DNA from: Acetobacteraceae bacterium | GTDB taxonomy: Bacteria > Pseudomonadota > Alphaproteobacteria > Acetobacterales > Acetobacteraceae | Assembly: GCA_003164305.1 (NCBI GenBank) | Contig: PLSZ01000578.1 | Location: 25,564-31,227, forward strand | Length of the DNA: 5,664 nucleotides | Direction of reading: 5' to 3' | Shown here: one piece after another, positions 1 to 4,650 of the stretch | Layout of the letters: each line of letters opens with the position of its first letter | Numbering within the stretch: the first letter of the stretch is position 1 | Program-made: the position numbers and the translations under genes | The notes under the pieces: model-generated | The model's database searches: none | The model's input: the letters and a program-made list of their open reading frames with translations, nothing else | What the model was told of the DNA's origin: nothing

Positions 1-40
1 ACAAGGGTGCCGTCACTCCGCCGTCAGGCCTGGATCAGCC

Positions 41-847
41 TCACCCCGCCAGTTCGCGCGACCGTCGTGTCGCCGCCGCGATCGCCTCGCTGAACGCCTT
101 CGGCATCGCATCCGCCGCCATCAACACCTTCAACGCCGCCTCGGTCGTCCCCGCTGGGCTCGTCACCGCCTTCCGCAGATCGGCCGCGCTCTCGGAACTG
201 GCGGCGAGCAAAGCCCCCGATCCGGCCACCGTCTGACGCGCCAGCACGCGAGCAAGCCCCGGTGCGATGCCCTGCTCGATCGCTGCCTGCTCCATCAGTT
301 CCGCCAGCAGAAATACATAGGCCGGGCCACTGCCCGACACCGCGGTGACCGGGTCGAGCAAAGCCTCCTGCTCCACCCACTCCACCAGACCGATCGCCCG
401 CAACAGATCCTCGCAAAGCTGCCGCTGCCCAGGCGATACCAATGGATTGGGCGTGGCGACCGTGATCCCCTGACGCACGGCGGCCGGGGTATTCGGCATC
501 GCCCGCACGATCGGCGCCGACCCGCCCAGAAGAGCCTGGATCCCGCCGATGGTGCGCCCAGCCATGATCGACAGAAACACCGCGGACCCGGCGAACTTCG
601 CATAGGCCGGCAGCGCTTCGGCGGCGCTCTGCGGCTTCACCGCCAAAATCACCGCGGCCGGAGCGAAATCAGCCGGAATCGCCGCCAATCCATCGACCAC
701 GGTCAGATCGGCACCCCCGTTGCGCGCCGCCTCCGGCGAAGGATCGACGGCGAACGACGGGCTCAATCCGCGCTCACGCCAACCGGCCAGCATGGCGCTG
801 CCCATTCGCCCGCAGCCAACCAGCAACAAAGGTGGGATATGGCTCAC
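41..847 (-). CDS. proC: Pyrroline-5-carboxylate reductase (ProC)
   Basis: This enzyme catalyses the last step of proline synthesis, the NAD(P)H-dependent reduction of 1-pyrroline-5-carboxylate to L-proline, in the cytoplasm. The 268-residue product has the usual family length. It begins with the Rossmann dinucleotide-binding turn GCGRMGSAM (residues 11-19). It then shows AVKPQ (69-73), SIMAG (93-97), the RAMPNTPA stretch (115-122), SGSGPAY (171-177) and the C-terminal P5CR signature around VTSPAGTTEAAL (228-239). The signature has Ala where many homologues have Gly in the S-P-G-G-T turn, which the family pattern allows. I chose the GTG at 847 because it overlaps the upstream YbjN-family stop as GTGA and puts the Rossmann strand six residues from the start. 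An in-frame TTG at 862 would add five residues but has no better support. No clear Shine-Dalgarno is correctly spaced, so translation is probably coupled to the upstream gene. Identification is very secure. Confidence 0.97.
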   Translation of the reverse strand: MSHIPPLLLVGCGRMGSAMLAGWRERGLSPSFAVDPSPEAARNGGADLTVVDGLAAIPADFAPAAVILAVKPQSAAEALPAYAKFAGSAVFLSIMAGRTIGGIQALLGGSAPIVRAMPNTPAAVRQGITVATPNPLVSPGQRQLCEDLLRAIGLVEWVEQEALLDPVTAVSGSGPAYVFLLAELMEQAAIEQGIAPGLARVLARQTVAGSGALLAASSESAADLRKAVTSPAGTTEAALKVLMAADAMPKAFSEAIAAATRRSRELAG

Positions 848-1347
848 GCCTCGCCCACGCAATCCAGCATCGCCGCGTCCAGCGCGTCGGCCGCCGACTT
901 GCCGCCCCAGAGCACGAACTGAAACGCCGGGAAAAACCGCTCACATTCCGTGATCGCGATATCGATCATGTCTTCCAGGCTCTCGGCCGAGGCGCCCGGC
1001 GCGCCACGCAGCAACACCGCGTGGCGGTAAACCGGCATGCCGTCTTCGCGTTCGATGCCGAAATGGCCCAGCCAGAGCCGCTCATTGGCGAGGGCCAGCA
1101 ACTCGTAGAGGCCATTACGTTGCTTTTCCGGCACCTTCAGATCGAACGCGCAGGTAAAATGCATCGTGCTGATTTCATGGGACCAATTGAAATACAGCCC
1201 GTAATCGCACCAGCGGCCCGGTGCTTCCGCGACCATTTCCGCTTCGCCGCGCCGATCGAATGACCAGTCATTCGCCGTAACGATCTGCTCCATGATGTCC
1301 AGAGGATTGGCGGCGGCGTCGCGGGTCGTCATCACTGAAGCCGACAT
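844..1347 (-). CDS. YbjN-domain protein
   Basis: The 167-residue cytoplasmic protein matches the YbjN family (bacterial sensory-transduction-regulator-like fold). I recognise it from the overall pattern: an N-terminal helix and Trp (PLDIMEQIVTANDWSF, 15-30), a strand pair around CDYGLYFNWSHE (47-58), the FDLKVPEKQRNGLYELLALANERLW region (68-92), and a final helix with the FFPAFQFVLWGG segment (138-149). There is no signal peptide, membrane segment or catalytic motif. The biochemical role is not established. In E. coli, YbjN overexpression affects stress and motility phenotypes, but that cannot be carried over with confidence. In alphaproteobacteria I recall this gene commonly next to proC, as here. 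A second in-frame ATG at 1332 would start at MTTRDAAANP, but the ATG at 1347 has the better ribosome binding site. The stop overlaps the proC start, so the two genes form a translationally coupled pair. Confidence 0.85.
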   Translation of the reverse strand: MSASVMTTRDAAANPLDIMEQIVTANDWSFDRRGEAEMVAEAPGRWCDYGLYFNWSHEISTMHFTCAFDLKVPEKQRNGLYELLALANERLWLGHFGIEREDGMPVYRHAVLLRGAPGASAESLEDMIDIAITECERFFPAFQFVLWGGKSAADALDAAMLDCVGEA

Positions 1348-1353
1348 GCGGGG

Positions 1354-1359
1354 TCTCCC
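1354..1359 (-). promoter_or_regulatory. Ribosome binding site of the YbjN-domain gene
   Basis: On the minus strand GGGAGA lies six bases before the ATG at 1347, a good Shine-Dalgarno placement. It supports that start over the internal ATG at 1332. Confidence 0.6.
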
Positions 1360-1378
1360 GTCCAGAGGAAGGCCAGGA

Positions 1379-1403
1379 GGGAATCGAGAAATTCTGGATT
1401 CCC
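1379..1403. repeat. 25-bp inverted repeat upstream of the YbjN-domain gene
   Basis: GGGAATC (1379-1385) and GATTCCC (1397-1403) are a perfect 7-bp inverted pair. After one G-G mismatch the symmetry resumes as AGAA (1387-1390) and TTCT (1392-1395) around a single central A at 1391. That makes 11 of 12 base pairs symmetrical in a 25-bp dyad. On the minus strand it lies between the promoter candidate and the start of the YbjN-domain gene, so it could be a leader hairpin or a protein-binding operator. No T tract follows on either strand, which argues against a simple intrinsic terminator for the UbiK-like gene upstream. The symmetry is directly visible; its function is not. Confidence 0.55.
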
Positions 1404-1426
1404 TTGAGGTTAGCCACGGTCGTTAG

Positions 1427-1454
1427 CCTATAGATGTGTCGCGCCGCGCCGCAA
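1427..1454 (-). promoter_or_regulatory. Candidate promoter for YbjN-domain gene and proC
   Basis: Read on the minus strand, TTGCGG (1449-1454) and TATAGG (1427-1432) are separated by 16 bases, resembling a sigma-70-type -35/-10 pair. Transcription would begin near 1420 and give a leader of about 70 bases containing the 1379-1403 dyad. A 7-bp direct repeat GTTAGCC (1409-1415 and 1422-1428, plus strand) overlaps the edge of the -10 box. The match is only moderate, and read-through from the UbiK-like gene is an alternative. Confidence 0.3.
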
Positions 1455-1470
1455 GTCCCGCATTTCAGCG

Positions 1471-1767
1471 CTACGTCGGGTCCTTTGGCGCGGTCTCCAG
1501 GCCCGCGAGGCGCGCCTCGATCACCGCGAGACGTTCTTCCAGCGCCGCGACCCGGGATTCCGCCGCTTCCTGACCATCGCGGGCGCGCCCCGCCATCTCC
1601 GCCAACGCGTCGTATTCGTCCCGGCGAACCAGATCGAGCGCGCGAATCGCTTCGTCGAGCCGTGCCCGAACGATGGCTTCCGCCTCCTGACGCAGACCGG
1701 CCAGCGCGGAAATGGCGCCCCCGGCCACACCGGCGAGGTCGTCGAAGAAGCGCGGTCGGTCGCTCAT
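1471..1767 (-). CDS. ubiK: UbiK/BMFP-family accessory protein
   Basis: This small 98-residue protein matches the BMFP (membrane fusogenic)/UbiK family. In enterobacteria UbiK assists aerobic ubiquinone synthesis as an accessory factor of the Ubi complex, and Brucella BMFP has membrane-fusogenic activity in vitro. The N-terminal amphipathic part is FFDDLAGVAGGAISALAGLR (7-26), followed by a charged helix ending in the family-typical DLVRRDEYDAL (45-55). The C-terminal half (about 62-90) is a heptad-rich coiled coil, RVAALEERLAVIEARLAGLE, expected to trimerise. The ATG at 1767 is chosen because AAGGA (1777-1781) lies nine bases upstream and homologues begin close to this point. A non-ATG upstream start at 1806 would add 13 residues with no family resemblance. 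It heads the minus-strand group and diverges from hldD. The family call is firm; a role in ubiquinone synthesis in this organism is inferred. Confidence 0.85.
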   Translation of the reverse strand: MSDRPRFFDDLAGVAGGAISALAGLRQEAEAIVRARLDEAIRALDLVRRDEYDALAEMAGRARDGQEAAESRVAALEERLAVIEARLAGLETAPKDPT

Positions 1768-1776
1768 TTGTCGGTA

Positions 1777-1781
1777 TCCTT
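1777..1781 (-). promoter_or_regulatory. Ribosome binding site that fixes the UbiK-like start
   Basis: AAGGA on the minus strand sits nine bases before the ATG at 1767. It lies inside the 13-codon extension that the upstream start at 1806 would require, so it favours the shorter protein. Confidence 0.55.
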
Positions 1782-1819
1782 TCGCGTCATGCGGTCTGTT
1801 GGCCACGCTCCGGGGCGGC

Positions 1820-1848
1820 TTTCGCCAACCATGCCAGCCTTCTATAAC
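1820..1848 (+). promoter_or_regulatory. Candidate promoter of the hldD-lgt-methyltransferase operon
   Basis: TATAAC (1843-1848) is a good -10 hexamer, with TTTCGC (1820-1825) 17 bases upstream as a weak -35. The start of transcription would fall at about 1855-1857, on or beside the hldD ATG at 1857. The eight bases between the -10 box and the ATG (CCGCCGCC) contain no Shine-Dalgarno, so a leaderless message is the simplest reading. A 6-bp inverted pair, GTTGGC (1798-1803) and GCCAAC (1824-1829), overlaps the -35 and might be an operator, but it is short enough to be chance. Confidence 0.45.
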
Positions 1849-1870
1849 CCGCCGCCATGATCCTGGTCAC
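1841..1870 (-). promoter_or_regulatory. Weak candidate promoter of the UbiK-like gene
   Basis: On the minus strand TATAGA (1841-1846) has GTGACC (1865-1870) 18 bases upstream, with four of six matches to each consensus hexamer. Its -10 box would overlap the plus-strand TATAAC at 1843-1848, so the two divergent promoters would share the same AT-rich core and compete. No other AT-rich hexamer stands out in this 89-bp region, but the score is low. Confidence 0.22.
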
Positions 1871-2837
1871 TGGCGGCGCTGGCTTTATTGGCTCCAACCT
1901 ACAGGCTGCGTTGGCTCGACGCGGCCTGGAAACAATTGTAGCGGATTCGCTCGGTTGCAAGGGCAAATGGCAGAACCTTGCCAGACACGCGCCGGACCGC
2001 ATCATTCATCCCGACGCGCTGGACGCATACCTCGAGACTCGTCCGGCGTTGGAGATGGTGTTCCACATGGGCGCGGTCAGCAGCACCTCCGCGTCCGACG
2101 GCGACCATACCTGGGCCACGAACGTCGAACTCAGCCGCCGTTTATGGAACTGGTGCGCGGAGCGTGGCGTGCGCTTCGTCTATGCCTCCTCCGCTTCGAC
2201 CTATGGAGACGGCGCCCACGGTTTTGAAGACGACGGGTCGCCCGCGGCGCTGGAGCGTTTGCGGCCGCGCAGCCTGTATGGCTGGTCGAAACACGCCTTC
2301 GATCTGACCGTGGCGCGTCGCCTCGCCGTGGCCAGGGAACGCCCGCCGCAATGGGTCGGGCTTAAGTTCTTCAACGTCTATGGACCGAATGAGTATCACA
2401 AGGGCAGCATGATCTCGGTCGTAAAGGTCAAATTCGATGAGATCGCCGCTGGTGGCCCCGCGCGGCTGTTCCGGTCCGACGTTCCGAACCTCGCGGATGG
2501 CGCGCAGGCCCGCGACTTCATCTGGGTGGGCGACGTGGTCGATACGATGCTGTGGCTGTTTGACAACCCGGACGTGAATGGCCTGTTCAATCTTGGAACC
2601 GGACGCGCCCGCACGTATCTGGATCTCGCCTATGCCGTCTGCGATGCGGCCGATAAGCCACGCTCCGTTGAGTTCATCGACACACCGCCGGAATTGAAGG
2701 GACAATATCAGTCCTTCACCCAGGCTCCGATGGATCGCCTGCGGGCGGCGGGATATTCGGGACAATTCACGCCATTGGAGGAAGGTATCAGGCGCTACGT
2801 TCAGGAGTATCTGGCGCCCGCGGACCTCTACGCGTGA
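1857..2837 (+). CDS. hldD: ADP-glyceromanno-heptose 6-epimerase (HldD/RfaD)
   Basis: This NAD(P)-dependent extended SDR epimerase converts ADP-D-glycero- to ADP-L-glycero-D-manno-heptose, the donor for the LPS inner core, in the cytosol. The 326-residue product starts directly with the dinucleotide-binding motif TGGAGFIGSN (5-14). It carries HMGAVSST (70-77) followed by DGD, the Ser region YASSASTYGDG (109-119) and the catalytic YGWSK (Tyr141, Lys145). Most diagnostic of HldD are the LKFFNVYGPNEYHKGSM segment (169-185), containing the extra conserved Lys182, and RDFIWVGDVV (219-228). Ser112, Tyr141 and Lys182 appear to correspond to E. coli Ser116, Tyr140 and Lys178. The ATG at 1857 is the only sensible start because the Rossmann strand begins at residue 2. 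No Shine-Dalgarno precedes it. It heads the plus-strand operon and overlaps lgt by four bases. Other heptose genes (hldE, gmhA, gmhB) are not in the window. A different nucleotide-sugar epimerase is unlikely. Confidence 0.93.
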   Translation: MILVTGGAGFIGSNLQAALARRGLETIVADSLGCKGKWQNLARHAPDRIIHPDALDAYLETRPALEMVFHMGAVSSTSASDGDHTWATNVELSRRLWNWCAERGVRFVYASSASTYGDGAHGFEDDGSPAALERLRPRSLYGWSKHAFDLTVARRLAVARERPPQWVGLKFFNVYGPNEYHKGSMISVVKVKFDEIAAGGPARLFRSDVPNLADGAQARDFIWVGDVVDTMLWLFDNPDVNGLFNLGTGRARTYLDLAYAVCDAADKPRSVEFIDTPPELKGQYQSFTQAPMDRLRAAGYSGQFTPLEEGIRRYVQEYLAPADLYA

Positions 2838-3628
2838 TCCCGGTCCTGCTGTTTCCGAACCTCGATCCGGTCGCGCTACAGATCGGACCGCTGGCGATCC
2901 GCTGGTACGCGCTGGCCTATATCGCCGGGATCGTCCTGAGTTGGCGCCTGATGCGATATTTGGTCGCTCGCACCCCCGTAATCGCGACATCGACCCAGGT
3001 CGACGATTTCGTTTCATGGGCGACGCTGGGGGTGGTACTGGGCGGACGGCTTGGCTATTGTCTGTTTTACCAGCCATCCATGTACCTCGCGGACCCGATC
3101 GCCATCCTCAAGGTCTGGACCGGCGGCATGAGTTTTCACGGTGGCATGCTGGGCGTCGCGATCGCGGTCGTCTGGTTTTGCCGCCATCTTCGCATCCCGA
3201 TCCTGGGGTTCGCCGACCGCCTGGCGGTTTGCGCGCCGATCGGCCTCGGTCTGGGGCGGATCGCCAACTTCATCAACGGTGAGCTTTGGGGCCGTCCCGC
3301 GTCCCCTTCCCTCCCCTGGGCCATGATCTTTCCCCGCGCCGACGCGGTGCCCAGGCATCCGAGCCAGATCTATCAGGCGTTGATGGAGGGCCTGATCCTT
3401 TTCGTGATCATGTTCCTGTTGTCTCGCCGCGAAGCGATCCGGATGCGCTTCGGAACCCTGACGGGGATTTTCCTGATCGGCTACGCGATCGCGCGCATCA
3501 TCGGCGAGATGTTCCGCGAGCCGGACGATTTTCTGGGTTTCCTGTGGTTCGGCGCGACCATGGGCCAGTTGCTGTCGATTCCGATGTTGCTGGCGGGTTT
3601 GTGGTTGGCTTTGCGCCGCAAAGTGTGA
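2834..3628 (+). CDS. lgt: Prolipoprotein diacylglyceryl transferase (Lgt)
   Basis: This inner-membrane enzyme transfers diacylglyceryl from phosphatidylglycerol to the lipobox cysteine of prolipoproteins, the first and essential step of lipoprotein maturation in most Gram-negatives. The 264-residue protein has about seven hydrophobic segments (roughly 20-42, 58-78, 100-118, 125-146, 182-197, 207-225 and 238-260). Visible active-site elements are IRWYALAY (Tyr25), GGMSFHGGMLG (His102), the Lgt signature GRIANFINGELWGR (141-154, with Arg142, Asn145 and Glu150), HPSQIYQ (175-181) and RIIGEMFREPD (Arg221, Glu225). These appear to match E. coli Tyr26, His103, Arg143, Asn146, Arg239 and Glu243, so the enzyme looks intact. 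The GTG start overlaps the hldD stop as GTGA with no well-placed Shine-Dalgarno, which suggests translational coupling. The protein begins a normal distance before the first membrane segment. The next gene overlaps its stop in the same manner. Confidence 0.97.
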   Translation: MIPVLLFPNLDPVALQIGPLAIRWYALAYIAGIVLSWRLMRYLVARTPVIATSTQVDDFVSWATLGVVLGGRLGYCLFYQPSMYLADPIAILKVWTGGMSFHGGMLGVAIAVVWFCRHLRIPILGFADRLAVCAPIGLGLGRIANFINGELWGRPASPSLPWAMIFPRADAVPRHPSQIYQALMEGLILFVIMFLLSRREAIRMRFGTLTGIFLIGYAIARIIGEMFREPDDFLGFLWFGATMGQLLSIPMLLAGLWLALRRKV

Positions 3629-4641
3629 CGGAGGTCCGACGTGATCGCATCGCGCGTGGCCATGCGATGAATGAGCGTCTGGACCACTTCATGGCGCGGG
3701 CGAACGCGGCGTACTACGCGACGCACGACCCGTTCGCCGACTTCACGACGGCGCCCGAGATCAGCCAGGTCTTTGGCGAACTGCTGGGCCTTTGGGCGGC
3801 GGTGACCTGGCGGTCTCTGGGCGCGCCTTCGCCCGTCCTGTTGGTAGAGACCGGTCCTGGCCGAGGCACTCTCATGGCGGACGCTCTCCGCGCGATCGGA
3901 CGAGCCGCGCCCGAGTTCCACGCCGCCGCCTCGATCCACCTGATCGAGACCTCGGATCGGCTGCGCGACGTGCAACGAGAGCGCATTCCCGAAGCGGTCT
4001 GGCACGACGCCATCGATACCGTTCCCGACGGCCCGATGATCCTGGTTGGCAACGAATTTCTCGATGCGCTGCCGATCCGCCAGTTCGTCCGGCGCGGCGC
4101 GGGCTGGACCGAGCGCTTTGTCGGGCCCGCGGGATTTCTCGAGACAGCGACGGACCACGATCCGGCGGTCGGCGCGACGGACGGGGATATCGTCGAACGT
4201 CGTGAGACCGCCGAAGCGATCGCGGTGACGCTCGCCGAGCGTTTCGTGCGCCACAAGGGCGCGGCGCTGTTTCTCGACTATGGTCCGGAAGCCAGTGCTC
4301 CCGGAGACAGTCTACAGGCGATCGCCCAGGGCCAGCCGGTGGATCCGCTTGCCCCGGCCGGTACGGCGGATCTGAGCTCGCATGTCGACTTTGAGCGGTT
4401 TGGCGCGGCGGCAAAAGCAGCGGGGGCTCGGGTGCACGGGCCGATCCCTCAAGGACTGTTTCTTGCGCGGCTTGGGTTGTTCCAGCGGACCAATCAATTG
4501 GCACGGCACCTGCGGCCCAGAGCGGCGGCGGCGATGACGGAAGGCGCCCGCCGCCTGGCTGAGCCAGACCGAATGGGCCGGCTGTTCAAGGCGATCGCGC
4601 TGCTGTCTCCCGGCGCCGAAACGCCGCCGGGGTTTGAATGA
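3625..4641 (+). CDS. Class I SAM-dependent methyltransferase, NDUFAF7/MidA family
   Basis: The product belongs to the PF02636-type methyltransferases. Human NDUFAF7 dimethylates an arginine of complex I subunit NDUFS2, but the bacterial substrate is unproven. From the GTG start the protein has 338 residues. It shows the family block DFTTAPEISQVFGELLG (39-55), SAM motif I LVETGPGRGTL (73-83), the acidic motif II IHLIETS (104-110), GNEFLDALPIRQF (142-154), LFLDYG (215-220), SSHVDF (251-256) and the C-terminal GPIPQGLFLARLG (272-284). I prefer the GTG at 3625. It overlaps the lgt stop as GTGA, like the hldD-lgt junction, and the added residues RIARGHAMNERLDHFM (8-23) resemble the family's N-terminal RI...GP(M)..L..FM helix. 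The ATG at 3667 would give 324 residues. The segment between that helix and DFTTAPEIS is shorter than usual, lacking the common HP..GYY and G..GD spacing. The lgt linkage is, from memory, common in alphaproteobacteria. Confidence 0.88.
   Translation: MTEVRRDRIARGHAMNERLDHFMARANAAYYATHDPFADFTTAPEISQVFGELLGLWAAVTWRSLGAPSPVLLVETGPGRGTLMADALRAIGRAAPEFHAAASIHLIETSDRLRDVQRERIPEAVWHDAIDTVPDGPMILVGNEFLDALPIRQFVRRGAGWTERFVGPAGFLETATDHDPAVGATDGDIVERRETAEAIAVTLAERFVRHKGAALFLDYGPEASAPGDSLQAIAQGQPVDPLAPAGTADLSSHVDFERFGAAAKAAGARVHGPIPQGLFLARLGLFQRTNQLARHLRPRAAAAMTEGARRLAEPDRMGRLFKAIALLSPGAETPPGFE
3630..3670 (+). other. GGAGG site and nine-codon reading frame at the methyltransferase start
   Basis: GGAGG (3630-3634), the strongest Shine-Dalgarno-like site at any start in the plus operon, lies six bases before a GTG at 3641. 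That GTG is out of frame with the methyltransferase. The frame runs nine codons and stops at TGA 3668-3670, which overlaps the in-frame ATG at 3667 as ATGA. It could therefore deliver ribosomes to the shorter methyltransferase start. Equally, GGAGG may be only the codons for Thr-Glu-Val of the longer protein. The site and frame are directly visible; translation is speculative. Confidence 0.2.
4609..4631. repeat. GC-rich hairpin at the 3' end of the methyltransferase gene
   Basis: CCCGGCG (4609-4615) and CGCCGGG (4625-4631) form a perfect 7-bp inverted pair. The nine-base spacer CCGAAACGC can add two further pairs (CG with CG around AAA) after one C-C mismatch. The hairpin covers the last codons of the methyltransferase gene, ten bases before its stop. 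On the plus strand it is followed by GTTTGAATGA, with only three consecutive T; on the minus strand there is no T run. It may slow or end transcription between the convergent genes, which have no other visible terminator, but it is not a canonical intrinsic terminator. Confidence 0.35.
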
Positions 4642-4650
4642 ACGGAGCGA

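Noticed and set aside
25..32. 8-bp palindrome CAGGCCTG just after the proC stop, considered as a terminator.
   Set aside because: It has no usable loop or following T tract, and 8-bp palindromes are expected by chance in GC-rich DNA.
1..40. Possible start of another minus-strand gene downstream of proC: GTG at 14-16, with a GCCGTCA direct repeat at 9-15 and 20-26.
   Set aside because: Only five codons are visible, the GGAG in front of it touches the GTG with no spacing, and the 7-bp repeat is too short to interpret.
24..416. Gly/Arg-rich minus-strand frame inside proC, and similar shadow frames at 295-603 and 720-1263.
   Set aside because: They overlap strongly conserved proC and YbjN-domain codons and look like off-frame GC-rich translation.
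1404..1434. Plus-strand TTGAGG and TATAGA pair that might be a promoter.
   Set aside because: Spacing is 19 bp, and there is no plus-strand gene downstream before the antisense of the UbiK-like gene.
1768..1806. 13-codon upstream extension of the UbiK-like protein.
   Set aside because: It starts at a non-ATG codon, lacks family resemblance, and contains the AAGGA ribosome binding site for the ATG at 1767.
2142..3077. Long open frame on the minus strand (311 codons) antisense to hldD and the start of lgt.
   Set aside because: It lies opposite two unmistakable genes, has low-complexity Arg/Pro/Ser-rich composition and no recognisable domain. High GC produces such open frames by chance.
3286..3624. 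In-frame upstream extension of the methyltransferase to a start at 3286 (451 residues).
   Set aside because: The extra 113 residues overlap the conserved C-terminal half of lgt in another frame and resemble no methyltransferase sequence. The GTG at 3625 gives the family N-terminus.
3481..4504. Several minus-strand open frames of 180-257 codons across lgt and the methyltransferase gene.
   Set aside because: They are Arg-rich shadows of the methyltransferase codons and have no family motifs or ribosome binding sites.
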